Shown: positions 24,373 to 38,600, counted from the stretch's first letter. The stretch: DNA of 64,000 nt from Dimorphilus gyrociliatus (GCA_904063045.1 CAJFCJ010000028.1:1-64000), one strand, 5' to 3'. Notes: generated from the letters alone by a model not told the origin. Translations and numbers: made by a program.

Positions 24373-25992
24373 ATGTTCCCGGATCATTTCCTCCTCCTAA
24401 TCACCATTTTTCATCCTATTTACAGCGAATGTTTTCTTGACGGTAGCCTGTTAAAGTGTGAGACAAAAGGTGATCTAACTTCATTCCCCAACTTGAAGAA
24501 AAGTTACGAAAATGTGACAGAGATGTAAGTGTAAACTTAACTATAAATATCATGCATAATAAATGACCTACGGGTGTAAACGGATATATACTCTTGATTA
24601 CATTCATTAATTTTTTTCTAGACAATATAAAAACGTTGTTGTGACATTTTAACGAGTATAGGGAAAAATTTCAAATAAAACTAATTAGGAAACTTCGTGT
24701 TAGGGAATTTTCTGCATTTCAATTTTTCCCTTTTATCTATTTGCCTTTCTGTCTATTTTATCTATCTATTTTCATTATTTTACGAAATACACCCCTTAAA
24801 CCAAATAACGTAGGAAGTAATGTAAAAAAAACACAATGAGCGATACAGAAGAAAAGGACTAGTAGACGAGAAGAAATAGAAAAGAAGGCGAATGATTGAG
24901 TATATAAACACTACGGGAAGAAGAGAAGAGTTTTCCCTTCTTCCCCTATCCTTCTCTTCCCCAACAACGTGAAGTCACGAAAAACACTCGCTTTCTCCTG
25001 TGTCAAATGCTACAATTATACGGCAATTTCAGACGACGAATACGTGCTGAAAATGATGCTTAATGAATGTTGTTATATATAAGCTAAGGTGCTGTAAAAA
25101 AGAGTAAAGACAAGATCCAAATATATATTTATATATGGTATACAGTATATATATAGACAGATAGATAAATAGATTTATGAATACGCATTCTTGAATGTCT
25201 TTATATGAGATTTTCGTGTAGACTAATCATTATATAATTTATTCTATTTTTTTCCATTCTATTTCAAATTACTGCATCTCTCTCTTTTGTCTATTTAAGA
25301 GCGCCACCTGCTAACTTAAGTTTATTGTCCAAAGTATCGCACATAATTATGACATCTGTCAAAATAGTTAAAATAGATAACAATTTGTTTTTACTTTAAT
25401 GATTTAAGTAAATATTTTTAAAAACCAAAGAAAAGACAAAAAGGGAGGATAGAAGAAAAGAGAGAAGAGACGAGAGTGTAATTTTTCTTTTTTTTTCTAT
25501 GCAATTAACAACTTAAATTAGTAACCATTTATTTCTCTTAGTAAATAATTTTTAACTCCACTCGATAGAAATATTTATCGGTTTTAAAATATTACTATCC
25601 CACTCAAGGAGAAAAAGATGATTCAGCAGATAAGAAAATGCTTTTAAGATCTATTTAGAGGTTTTCTTAGTTGCTAGTGACTGTTTTTTTTCTTTTGCGC
25701 AGTTGAAATATTGAAAGAAATAAGTAGATCATATTTTTAATGTAATTTCAATCAATCATTAAATATTGATAGGAACATTAAAGATTGGGAAGTTTATTCT
25801 ATAAAATAGATGAAATTCTACCAAAAAATAGGATTAAAACGATAAAAATGAAAAAATATTTTTATCGTCTAAATTATAATTTTACTAATGAAGTCAATAA
25901 TTTATTTTAGTTTTATTTCCTTTTTCTTTTATCTCTTTTATGCATTTGTCTTTCTTACCCCCTCCCTATTCTTTCACTCACTCTCTGCCTCC

Positions 25993-26052
<60 letters not shown>

Positions 26053-27382
26053 TTCTCTCTTTCGTCTAATGAGGCTATTATAACTTTTACTACTTCTAGT
26101 AATTCTTGTTATTTATTTATTTTAGTTATTAACCTTTTCAAAGGTATTGAGAGGTATTAAAGCCATTTTTTTTTTACTCTTTCTTTACCGCTTCTTCTCT
26201 CTTTTTCTCTTTTCTGACTAGATTATTCTCGTGCACTCATAAAAAAGAATCTGCGTAGAGCTAGGTATACGGTTGTAAAAATATACCTCGAATATAATCT
26301 CATCTACGCAGCATAGTCTTTCATTACTTAAACTTTATTCTATCTAACCCTGTCCTATTTCCTTTAAGTATATTCTTTAAAATCTCTTGCGCAGATTAAG
26401 TATTTTCCAATAGTCAGTCGTAGCTTTAGTTGCAGCTGTTAACCAAAAAAATTCGGTAGAAAAATATATTTAAGAAATATCGTGTTTAAAAAAATAATAC
26501 ATCTATATTTATAAATTCTTCTCTTTATTATAATATTTACCTTTCTTCTTAATTAACTAGAGTTGCGTTTTTTTCAATAACATTCTATGTAACTCGAAAA
26601 ATCCAAAATTGTAAGCGTATACTGCAAAATCATATATTGGCTAAATTAGCTGTAATAATTATATAGTTTTTGTATGTCCTTTTGGAAGTGAACAACAGTG
26701 GAGCTTAAGAGGAACAAAAAGAAAAAGAGATGAGTAGAGGAGAATCTTACAAAAAAGCGAAAATAGAAAAATTAATTTTGTATTAAAAAATATAATAGAT
26801 AGATATTTACATAGATGTAGTATATTCTTGTCTATAGACCATTAATACTATCTTCATCACTATTGAGGAGTAACGTAATTGACTTTAAGCCTAACGCTAT
26901 GGAATCAATCTCTTGATTTAGACGTTTTTTTAAAAAAACGAATAATTAACATATAATATATCGTATTAATTAAAGAAAGTGAATAGAAAGGTTTTAATTA
27001 ATCTTAACTGTTTACAATTAAAACAGATTTCTTTATTCTTTCTGATGTTTTTGGTATTTTTTTCCTCTTCATTAATTTCAAATGGGCAATCTCAAGGTCA
27101 GTTGACTTGAGGTTTCCCAGCCCTTACTCTCTGATGTACTATAAAAACTACTTTTCTATTTAAAATCAGAATATAGAAAATGTTCAAGTTGTTATCAATT
27201 TAATAATTATTTCTTATTCGCCTCTTATTTATATAATCAACTTTTGATTATTTAAGACCTAATTAGAAATGGTTTAATTAGGGAATAAGGTTAAAGCGGT
27301 ATTTATATAAATAGAGATTTATTATAGCACTGCAAAGCCTATTGATAACGTATTATATAAGTTAAAAATAAATACATACACT

Positions 27383-27426
<44 letters not shown>

Positions 27427-30400
27427 ACAGTATATATAAGTATATCTCTCTTATCTTTTGGATTTTATTTTGCCTTTCTCCCCACAGATCAATTGTTGAT
27501 CAAAACATTCCAAGAGTAACAATTGAACAGTTACGAAACTTCACCAAATTGGAAAAACTGTAAGTTTTTTACTATTACTTTTTATAATATTATTACTATA
27601 TCTTTCTATAAGTTTTGTATAAATTGTCTCTTATCTTGATACTGTTCCATAAAGGTCTACCCTTACTATATTCAATGTCTATCATTTTAGAGTATAAACA
27701 TTTTATACATCGTAAGTGGCACATATTTATATACGTATAATATGTCAAATGCTCAGGCTTCTGGAAGCCTTATATTGGTTGTTATCCTCTAACGAACGCC
27801 GGTCGAACGTAAAAAATCTGATGGTAGGCTAAGTTTAGACAAATTTCTCCGAATTACAAAATTATTCTGTTAAAGGTTATTAGCATTAATTAACGGAACA
27901 GGCCACTTTTATAATAAAAGATAGTATAGCCGGAATATTATCTATTAGGAAAAGATTTCCTTTCAACCCCGAAGCCCAGCAAAAAAAAGGGCTTTGATTG
28001 ACAGAAAATACCTTTAATAATAAAATCATTGATTACTAAACATAGAATAAAAGTACATAAAAAACATAGGGGATGTGATAAAACTTGGTAAAATAATGCA
28101 GGCCAACGAAGAATTTCTTGGATAATTACTTATAAATGTGTTTGTATAAAATATTCTCTTTCTGTTCTTTAGAGTCTTTTGCCTACATTCGTCAACTTTT
28201 AAAAAGGAAAATGACGCTTGTAAATAATACAATTAACAAAGGTCTTATAGGTAGAGCTGACAGTTAAACTATTTATTTACTTATAATACTCGAAATAAGG
28301 GTGAAAAGAATACTTATCCAATAAATAACTTTTATTTTTCTACTGAATTTCCTAAATATAGTTTTAGTAAGCCTACATAAAAGTAGTTGTATTAGAATTT
28401 CTCAACACAATAGCAGAAGAGAGAAAAGAGAAAATCAAAGTTATATAGCAATGAACAGTCACGTTCTCTTGTGAAGCTGTAGAAATGGTGTGAGACCTAA
28501 CGCGTGAAGAGAAAGAGTGAGAAAAGCGAAGGAGAGAAGGAAGTTATACTAAAAATAATTCCCCTAAATTCCCTTCATACCTAACCAATTGATAGTAAAT
28601 TGTACAGACTGACAAAGCTATGTTTCTGGAAATTAAACTCGGCATATCATTTGTTACAGTAATGCAGCAAATTTGGTTTTCTTTTACACAATTCCTATGA
28701 TAGCTTTGCTTCATTCCCCCTGTTTGGTATTTGAAGGGATGATACGCTTCCGAATCCAATTTCTTCCTCAGTAACTGTAATAAATAGGACAGTCGTCTTG
28801 GCGTGGTATTTTCTAAAAGATTTAACTCCACTTATACTGTCTCTAAAACCGAGAAATTAATTACACTCAGATGTATACAACAAGGTCAAAAGAAACGCTA
28901 CAAAAATGAACTGCTTACAAAAGCTAGTCACGTTCTGTGCTGAGCGTCACCGGGCGTTTCGATACACCTATTTTCTCGGCTCGACTGTCGCTTAACTCAA
29001 TCCTCTAGCACGAAACCTCACCGAGATTAAAGGATGTCATTCTCTTTTTATTCTGCAGGAAAATAGTCAACAGCCGTCTAAAAGAATTCGTCTACGGAGA
29101 AACTTTCAATTCTGTGCACACTTTAAAACATTTGTTAGTAGATTTTTTCCTTTAGGCCTCTCTACTCCTGTACTAATCGGCTTCATTTCCCTGTTTGCAG
29201 AGATTTAAGTAATAATTCGCTAAAGTCCTTAAATTGGAGGTTGTTGAAAGAGTTTAACATAACATATCTGTAAGTATATGAATAACAAGTAAGTCGCGAT
29301 ATTAAGTAATTGTTACAAGGGTAAACATTTCTAAAACTCTAAATGTTTTTATTTACAAATTAGTTTTACAGTCTAGAATGTTTTCTTGAGAAACATCAGG
29401 GAAAATTGTAGATATACATTTATATATACATATAGTATATCTAAAGGACTTTATTCAGTCCAGCAAACTTTACAGTTTGGCTGGCGTCCTTTGGGTCATT
29501 CCTTGTACCTATCAACCTCCTTATGAGATGGAATTTAGTTTTGCTCTCATCGCAAAAAATTACTTTCTTTCAACTATTAAAACTCCACTTAAGCTTTTGG
29601 TTGTAAAACTCTAATCTTTTCTTAATTTGTTTCTAATTTAGAGCTGATTTTTTTAAGCAACTATTCTTTCATTCAGCTTGTATTTGGATAATGAATTTTT
29701 TACGCACTGATATCTAAACAGGCACTGAGCAGTTTTGTAAAAACTTCTTGGGCTGTTTACTCTGGATTAAGCTGATGAAATTTACAGTATTGTGGAAAAG
29801 AGTGAAATATTTATGATTAAAACATACTTGTATAGTATATATCATCTATCCTACAGAAGAAAATATTCTACATCATAAAGTTAATTTGTAAATTAAAAAT
29901 AAGGGATTTTTAGAAATGTTTACCCTTGTATCAATTCCTTAATATCGCCACTGTAAAATTAGAACTTATTAATTAAATACTGATGTTTATCTTCCTAAAT
30001 CTCATCTCATTTGTAAGAAAAAACAAAAAAAGAAAACCTATCAATATATAATATACGTTTTAAGTGGTTATTTATATTCAATTCCCTCGAGTTTACAATG
30101 GAAGACAAATGTTTAGTAGCATATTTTAATCATTTTTTATACCTTATTCTCTAAATTTTCAGAAACTTACAAAATAATTCAATATCTTGCGAAGATTGTA
30201 GCATATTATATTTAAAGGAATTTCTTAGACTGACAAATGCGTCCTATGAAGGATCAGATAATTGTTCCTTTTCCGAGTGTGGTATGTAGTGATGATACTT
30301 TGTACTACAAGCCTATATGTACAATATATATATATATATATACTGTATATAAAAGAGGAGAATCTTTACGTATATCATATCTGTGTGTAATTTGACTGTA

Positions 30401-32649
30401 GAAGCCAACGTATTTATACGAATGAGTAAAAAGATTGCAAAAGCCGGGGAAACTTTATTGGGAACATGTTATGGTGCTGGAAAGCCTATGCCTGAAATAG
30501 AATGGTTGTATAGTGGTCGTATAAAGAAAAGAGTAAAACAGCTAAGTTCAAATCGTGTACGTTTAATGAATGTTTCATTAAACGATAGCGGAGAGGTTAA
30601 ATGCCTTGTAAAAAGTAGAAAAAATAAAGCGAAACATTCCATTAACGGTTAGTTAATTAGCGTAAAATCTTCGAAAATCATTAATCATTGTTTTCTTTTA
30701 ATTACTATTCAGCCACGGCGGAATATTGTGTTGAAGGTACTTTTACAGATAATTTGTATAAGTATATTAATAGATAATTATAATTGTGTAATTATTTTTA
30801 TTGCAATTATTTTATTGATTTTCTTTCACATAGCCAAACCGTCAAATGCTACTATTTCTCACCATGGCTCTTCCAAATATATCAATCTGATTGTTACGAT
30901 TTTTACTTGTCCAGGAGAAGTTGAAATAAAATACGAGAAACTATCTGGTGCGAATCAATCATTCGAACATTTTGGCAGAAGTATTACTTGGCGTCCCCCT
31001 CATATTCAAGTAACTCAAACGTGGAGATCCTATAGTTCTAGTGCGTTGTATAATGGAAAGTATAAAGGAATTGCAAAAAATATCATCGGAGAGTATCCTT
31101 TTGAAAAGACTATGAACTTCCATCGGGAAGGTAACAATAAAGACATCGAATGGTTGTTAAATGGAAAACCTGGTATGTTCGTATTGATTGTTATTCAGTT
31201 AAACTTTAGTCGATTAAATTCAATATGTCTCAAGTATCTTTCACTCCTTTAATTTTATATAGAAGCCGTTCAGAAAAATGATCCAAAAGTGCTTATTATG
31301 TGCAGTATTTTTGGTTCAGTTTTTTTACTAATAGTAATATTAGCTGCCTTATTCTTATCGGCCAAAATCTACGTAAAACGCCATCGCGAAGAGCTGAGAA
31401 ATCGAGGAAGATGCTTTAAATTCCTTTGTAGAATTGGTTCTGTTAAGGAACCAGTTCCTCGCCACGAAGTTCTACCCCTAAATAAAATTAACATGACTGA
31501 TAATCCGAATTACACTCCTTGTGGTATTAGTAAGCATACACTGAATACTGCTAGCGGTGAATGTTTACTTATTATATTATCTTACTCTATTAATTTACAT
31601 TTGCATTTTTTTCTCTAGTCATTAAAGAGATACCCGCTAGTAGTGTAAGTCTCATTAGAGAATTGGGCGAAGGTGCATTTGGAAAAGTATCTTTATGCTC
31701 TTGGAAAGTTAAGGACAACGAAAGCGATTTCCTAGTAGCTGTAAAAACACTAAAGGAAACGGGTAACGAATTAAAAAAAGACTTTGAGAGAGAAGCAGAG
31801 TTGTTAAGTACCTTTGATCATCCTAATATTGTTTCCTTTTATGGAGTATCAACCGATTCCACTGATTATATGATGGTCTTTGAATATATGAATCTTGGAG
31901 ACTTAAACAATTTCTTAAGGTTTGTCATCTTATTCACAACTACGAGTCTCTCGTTTAGACTCCTTTTATTAAAATTTGCCAACAAAAGACTAATCAATTA
32001 TATTTTTTCTCGCGAATGCTTTAATAGGAACAGGGGACCTGATGCTAAATATTTGTCACCCTTTAGAAGTCGAAGAGACTCTGAAACATCTGAAATTGAA
32101 GAACTAACGACAACCGACCTCTTGTCGATTGCCGTCCAAATTGCTGCCGGCGTTGAATACTTAACTAGTCAGCATTTCGTCCATAGGGATTTGGCGACTC
32201 GAAACTGTTTGGTCGCTGACAAACTTACCGTGAAAATTGGCGACTTTGGAATGTCGCGGGATCTATATAGCACGGATTATTATATGATAGGTGGCAATAC
32301 CATGCTCCCTGTTAGGTGGTTACCACCTGAAAGTATTATATATAGAAAGTTTACAATATATAGTGACGTTTGGAGTTTCGGTATCGTTTTATGGGAAATA
32401 TTTACCCATGGCAAACAGCCTTGGTACGAACTATCGAATAAAGAAGTTTTGGATCATATTCAGAAAAATATTGTACTTGAGAAACCAAACGAATGTCCAG
32501 ATATTGTTTACAAACTGATGCTGGATTGTTGGACTCAAGATCCTCAAGATCGAATTCCAATAGTAGCGTTACGCAATGACTTAAAAACCTTGCATGAAAA
32601 ATCATTCAATCTGGATTCAACAAATTCAAACTATTTACAAGTTGTTTAG
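24373..32649 (+). CDS. Trk-family neurotrophin-type receptor tyrosine kinase
   Basis: Exons 24373-24524, 27488-27559, 29059-29133, 29201-29269, 30163-30281, 30402-30647, 30713-30736, 30834-31172, 31263-31529, 31619-31919 and 32028-32649 sum to 761 aa. Order: signal peptide (MFPDHFLLLITIFHPIYS); cysteine cap and leucine-rich repeats split one per small exon (DLSNNSLKSLNW, NLQNNSISC); an Ig domain with Cys pair (GTCYG...VKCLV); a weaker second Ig-like region; TM (GSVFLLIVILAALFLSA); a juxtamembrane NPNY; and the kinase. The kinase has GEGAFGKV, VAVKTLK, HRDLATRN, DFGMSRDLYSTDYY (the Trk activation-loop tyrosines) and MLPVRWLPPES. The tail ends SNYLQVV, like the PLC-gamma docking site of Trk. 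Intron 1 is about 3 kb and another carries a dead Tc1 element. This combination is unique to Trk receptors. Confidence 0.95.
25997..26047. repeat. (CT)n microsatellite
   Basis: Nearly perfect CT dinucleotide run inside Trk intron 1. It produces a long Ser/Leu open frame on the plus strand that is not a gene. Confidence 0.95.
27387..27422. repeat. (AT)n microsatellite
   Basis: About 36 bp of perfect AT dinucleotides near the end of Trk intron 1, directly followed by GTATACAGTATATATA, a copy of the dispersed palindrome. Confidence 0.95.
29292..29953 (-). mobile_element. Degenerate Tc1/mariner element with terminal inverted repeats
   Basis: About 660 bp inside the Trk intron 29270-30162. The ends are inverted copies of each other over roughly 90-100 bp: the left begins AGTCGCGATATTAAG, the right, read on the minus strand, CAGTGGCGATATTAAG, and both contain ACAAGGGTAAACATTTCTA. 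The element is flanked by TA on both sides (29290-29291 and 29954-29955), the Tc1/mariner target duplication. The interior encodes, on the minus strand, a broken Tc1-type transposase. The left end appears to have lost its first base. Confidence 0.85.
29440..29760 (-). pseudogene. Tc1-type transposase remnant
   Basis: Minus-strand frames give fragments KYKLNE, IRNKLRK, RLEFYN, KKVIFCDESKT and RNDPKDAS. They match the order of Tc1 transposase motifs (xKRLxFA, WKxVIFSDESK, DNDPKHTS). Damage seen: several frame changes upstream, an in-frame TGA at 29570-29572 where the family has Trp, only about a dozen residues between the two Asp motifs (usually many more, so an internal deletion), and no third catalytic Glu region. 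It cannot make an active transposase. Confidence 0.8.
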
Positions 32650-35600
32650 TTTTTTTTTATAAAAAATTTGTTTATATTCGAGGAGAGTATTAAGAAATGA
32701 GAAACAGAACAAAAAACATCTGCCTTAATTTGTTATTAAAATGAGAAAATGTGAAAAAAAGAAGACAACACAGACTATTTCAAATTTTTTGTTCAAACAA
32801 ATTAAAGGAAAAAAGAAAAAAAACTGCTAAAAATTTAATATTTCTTTTATCTTTTTTTTTATTTTTATTAAAAATTCCAATTCAAAAAAGAAACAAAAAC
32901 AACAAAAAATAAAAAGAAAAATATTGAAGAAACTTTTGATTCTCTACAACAATTTTTTATTATTTTAATCGGATTGAACAAACAAACAAACAAACAGATA
33001 AACAAACACGTAACAAGTCATACTTTTATACATAATTTTGTTGATATTCTGTATATACATTTGTATATATATATAAACTTATATAAAGAAGAAAGAATAG
33101 AGATAAGGAGGCAACGACTTTTTATAACAAGAGAAAAAAACCACTTAACTATAATAAATCAAAATCAAATCAGAGTTAGACTAGTCTTTCTTTTAAAAGG
33201 ACAAGAAGAAACGTATTAAGAGCTTAATAATACATAAACAGTATATACCGTATATATTAGTATAATTAGCGAGAAATGCGCAAGACCTTTTGCATCAGCC
33301 ATTATTTTATAAGAGAATTAGTCAATTCGGACACAACCAGGAATTTGCCTTCGTTTGAAAAATACATTTAAAAACGCTTAAAAAGATCTAATCACAGAGG
33401 GAAGGGAAACGAAAGGAAAAGGCTTGACTTTGGATAAATATTTTTATTGGATTTGAAATTTGAAGAGAGTAATTACTATAAATAAAATTTATCATGCAGA
33501 AGAGAGAGTGATACAAGGAATAAATTTTCGAATAATAGCTGCGAAATACTGTTGTAGAGATAGATTACAGTCTAATTCTATTATTAGAAAGAAAAGAGGA
33601 AAAGTAGGATGAGAGTGAGAGAGAAACAGAAAGAGAGAACGTGAAGAATTGCGTTATAGACAAATGGAAATATCGTAAAAGAGGATTACTTCCAAATATT
33701 GCGACTACTCTCCTTCTATCGACATTCTATATTCGGATATTATTGGAATAGAGGAGAACGAAACGAATCGCAAGATGAATAGGGAAGAACGGCGTGTAAA
33801 TAACGAAACACGACATAACCAATTGGCTATAAGTCATGATAGACTTTTAGCTGGTAATTCACCGCACCATCCACTTGTCCTTTCTGTTGTTTCTTTATAC
33901 GTTTATCCACGACACTTTCAATCCCCTTAAAGGTGGAAAAAATGGTTGTGTCCGTACTTGAATGAATACTCAAGAATAAATTTAAACACACCTCCAATAG
34001 CCGAACCTTTACATTCGATGTTTATCTCCAGCAATTAGCCTTATCATATTATAGATTATACTGTATTTCAAAATATCTAGTCAAATATTGTAAATTTGTA
34101 TATTTATTCACAAAGGAAACCTTATGCACTTTATATTAAATTATTAACAAAATCTGATAAATTCTTATAAAATGGATCTAAAAGTAAAATTTTATAATTT
34201 TATCTCAATGCAAGAATCATCAAAACCAGGATATAGAAAAATATATCTGTTGTACAGTATTGCAATATATATGTCATTGTCGTCTTTTATACATATGATA
34301 TAAAAAGAATAAGAGCCGTTTTCTCTTCTTTTAAGAATATTTCTCTTATTACATATAAACTAATCAATATTTATTGAAAGTATGTAATATTTTATAATTA
34401 TTGTCAATATGCAATAAAGGAAGAATGTTTGCTACTCATCATAATGACATTTCTTTCTGATATCATTTTATTTGTTTTCTTTTTCTTCAAATAAATCAAA
34501 ACTAAAACTGGGTGAAAGAAAACCATAATATACTCTAGAAAACAATTTGCTTTCTTACCCCTATTAAGTGTAAGCCTAATGCAGAATGCGAAGGCGCTCT
34601 AATGATACGTTTGTTGTATGATAAATGGGACGGATGCAAAGTTAAGAATGAATTATTTCATAAGGTGTTGCAAGTCTGTATAAGTAGATTCATAGTAAAA
34701 CTTGTGTTGGACCGATAAAAACTGAAATTATTTAAATCTATTGTATCTTTTGCGCAAAAAGATGATGGAAAGAAAAGGCCGCCATGCATGGAAAAATTCA
34801 AAATGATCAACTTGTCAATAAAATCATTTCTTAATTGTATAACATCTCTACGAAGAGCACTTTAGAAAATTTCTATTGAATGTGGTTCGTCTATTTTGAT
34901 ATCGAATTTGAATGTAGTTGTGTATTACAAACGACTTTCCTGTTTTAATTATTTTTCAAATCTTTCTAATCTTTATGGCGTTTCCCCTTCTAGGCAATTT
35001 ATACTTGGTGTTGCTTGAGAAGAGACACCAAGAACCATCTGCTCATAACGTCCTCATTTGCCAACAGTTCACCTTTAAAATCGCAGAAAAAGACAAAGTA
35101 AAACCTTGACTAAACGCGACCTCAGCGGGTTGGCTAGTTTGTTTAAATGAGGCTTTCTTTTGGATAAGAAAAGGAGTAAAACAGCATAGCCAATCTGATT
35201 GGTACAGTTTCGAAGTAAGAAGAAGAGTTTGTCTTTAAATTCCTGCCGTATTCAGGTGAAGGTGATCATCCAATAACTCGATTATTATAATATAACGATT
35301 CGATTTTATTTTCTTTCCGTCACATAAAGCACAATGCCATTGATAAATTGTCTATTATACAAAAGTACACAAACCCTAAATCAATGTTGTAAAATCTAAA
35401 TACGAAGATGGATGACCCATTATATATATGTTATATATGTATATTTCCATTCCTCTAAAACAGATTGCTTGGTAAGAAATATAACTATATTAGTAAGAAT
35501 AACATAACGTAAAATCGTTAAGAAATAAGCACTACTGACTGTTTCCTACCTCAGTTTAAGACTAGATATGACATGTTGCACACATGCATATACAGCATAT

Positions 35601-38600
35601 AGAGCGTATACTGTATATAAATTATTTGCATCAATATATAGAAACATTTGTCACAACTTTCTCGCTTAGAAGCCCTCTTGTTTGCTAGATAAAGGTGTGG
35701 ACAAGGTTGGAAAAGTTCCTAGTAATTATCTTGTTCTTGTTAAAATGTTTAATAATTTGGATAAAACTCCTACTATGCAACATTGCAAACTCACCATAAA
35801 TATTGAAACTAGTGAACCGTATCCTATTAATTTCCCTTACAATGTGAAGCATATTAATTAGGAATATAAAAGCTGTCAGATTACGTATCTAACGATCAGC
35901 GTTCGAGTTTAAATCATCAGTATAGAATAAACCTTTTAGCCTTTCGTAGAACTTTAATACCTAACCAAAACATTAGATCCAAATTAAGATTACTCGACAC
36001 TATACTGATGTTTTAGAAGGAATGGAAGCGAAATGTTTACAACATATAAAAATTGATCTATAAATAATATTGTGGAAGAAGCAGAGAATAATTTACAACG
36101 ACCACTTGCTTTGTCGTCTACAAACAGTATTCAAAGTTATTCAAAGAGAAGACGCTGCAAAGCCGTAATCCTAAAGATTACAATTTCTAAGAATGCTTTG
36201 CCGAAAGAGATATTGAGAGGCAAAAGAGGTTTTAATAATGATGGTAAATTTCTAGTTGATAAGGATATGGTAAGATATGGTATTGAATTTAAATGATATT
36301 ATCTATGAATATAAATATTTAAAATATATTCCATATCTTTCGTAAAGCGTAAGAAAACGAAAGTATGTGTTGTTAAGATAAGAAAAGTATCTTTGAAGTA
36401 TTCTGACAAGATTAGGAGAAAAGATTTATCTCTTTAAGATACTATTATGAAACGATAGTTAAAGGTGCTAACCTATACAGTATATACATCACTATATGAT
36501 GCAGTGAATGTACTAAGCATGTTATTAATTACCATATAATATTTAAGTTGCCTCTTATTTTCTCATTATTTGTTCCGCTCTACTTGTCATTCTTATAAAT
36601 TCACATTTCGAATTTAAAAAAAGGTGCCAATTTAGTTTACTCCGGAAGTAAAGTCTTATTTTCACTACAACGGAAGTATTTTACTTTCCAAATATCGGTA
36701 ATTAACTAGTAAAAGCTAATTTCCGCCCACCATCTCTCTTCGAAGAATCACTTCAAGGATAACTTTACTATATCCTGATCTACAGATGGCGTCCTTTCTT
36801 TCTCTCTTTTTTTATGGAATACAAATTTGTATTGATAATTCGAACTTTGATTTATTAAATTTACAAGTTTTCAAATATATATGACAAGGATTCTAAGAAT
36901 TTAGCGTGTCTCCTTTATTAAATTTGACTATTTTCAAATGTATCATATTCAATTCACACTCTTCTCTCTTCTATAAAATTGATTTTTATGTAAAAAGAAA
37001 AAAAAAATAGTCTAGAGTATCCACCTCCTCCTCCCTCTTCCATCCCACTTTATTCTTTTCTTTCTCAGGTATAGTTTCTCTTCTCTAATTAATTAATCTA
37101 CTCTTCTTTCTGTAAAATTGTCTAATGTGGAAAAATATTTCTACAATAAACAATAAACTTCATCTAGAGCATACTGGGAAATCTAATAAACACATATAAA
37201 CAAGAGAGTGTCTACACTTTCACAAAGTACCCTGTCTAAAAGAAGAAATTTTAGCCAATGTTATTCATGAGCTTAAAAGATCATATAGAGGATAAGACTT
37301 ATCTGGTTTCATTCAGACGTGCACAATCTGTTAGAGAACAAATTGACCGACATAACTTCAAAATAATCAACTTAGCCCTTTTCTTTACATTATGCTTACT
37401 ACCTGTGTTGCCTATTTGATAAAGGATTTCTTTTCTATTTTGTAAAATCGTATTATATGGAAATGCTAAAAAAAAAATCAAGTAGAAAAAAGGTCATTAA
37501 AAAAATAACGAATTTAGTATTAAAACAAAAGAAATGTCTTTTTAGACCACTTACGTATAGAGTATTTACATAGGCAAAACAATACATATTATAACTTTCT
37601 GTTGTTTGCTAACAGTCTTCCGGTGAACATAATAACAAGTTCCATTTCCGATAACGGAAAAAAATTGCTGTAAAGTAAGTTTTTCTCAATTTATTCATAA
37701 CCGTAAAACCATATTCAGCACAATTGTACACTTTATATCGTCTACTCTATGTATTTTTAAATGGTAACTCGAATAAAATTAAACAAAAAAATACACCTGT
37801 TAGAATTTTTTAAGTATATGCTGCCATCTATTGCTATGAATTAAAATTAATAAGGTATAAATTTATTATCCTTAGGCTACTGACCTGATTTATTTCTCTC
37901 TTATATAAAACAGTCTAAAGTATATAATTCGAGTTAATGTGTATATTAAAATATCAGTTTGTAATAAATTAAAGATTGTTACATTAACTGCAGAGTTGAT
38001 GGAGAACAAGTGATTATTTATTTTTAGCTTTTAAAATCTTTGATAAAATCTTTGGCTCTACAGCGATATTAAATAATAATTATACAGTAGAATAAATTTC
38101 TAAAAGAGAAGAAATGTTTAGCATAAATAGATCAATTGTAAAATTAATTCAGTGTTTATTAGCAATATTACAAATGTCGGCTAGTTACTAAGAAATAATG
38201 AATATTGAAACATCTTTTATAAATTATGGCTTTTTCGTAATTGAAAAAGAAATATATAAAAAACAGTCATTATTTTTGACTTTCTCTAAATTATATCTCA
38301 ATTATTGATATTTAAATTATCAAAAAATCTATTTAAACAATTAATTAAAGCTCCTATTGTCAGAATGATATGAATTTTGCTGCACTCTTTCAATCTTTTA
38401 TAATTGTAGTATGGCTGGAAACAGTCTGCACAGAAGTAATATCTCTATATCGCTCTATTGTAATCTTAATCATTTTCTCTTCTACCCTCCCGTCCTCCCC
38501 CCTCCCCCCTCCTCTCCCTTTCTGTCACTCTCTGTCTATCTCTGCCTTTTCTTTACTCATAATTTTTTTCTTTTTTGGTAGTAAAATCCCTTTTGTACAT

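Larger units (their letters stand above)
24525..27487. other. Long first intron of the Trk gene
   Basis: 2.96 kb from donor GTAAGTG to acceptor CCCCACAG, very long for this window. It is AT-rich with a CT run (about 26000-26047), an AT run, palindromic motif copies near 25138-25155 and 27423-27438, and GCGCCACCTG at 25301-25310. No exon or nested gene was recognised. Such introns often carry enhancers, but that is inference. Confidence 0.6.

Noticed and set aside
25888-26160. Ser/Leu-rich open frame
   Set aside because: It is a translation of the CT microsatellite in Trk intron 1.
28544-28831. 95-codon minus-strand open frame inside a Trk intron
   Set aside because: It starts at GTG, not ATG, no domain is recognised and no partner exons were found; probably chance.
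34918-35109. Plus-strand open frame of 63 codons
   Set aside because: Starts at TTG and is partly hydrophobic by AT bias; no support as an exon.
36072-36296. Plus-strand open frame with basic residues in the gene desert
   Set aside because: Begins with GTG, has no acceptor giving a sensible upstream exon, and matches no family known to me.
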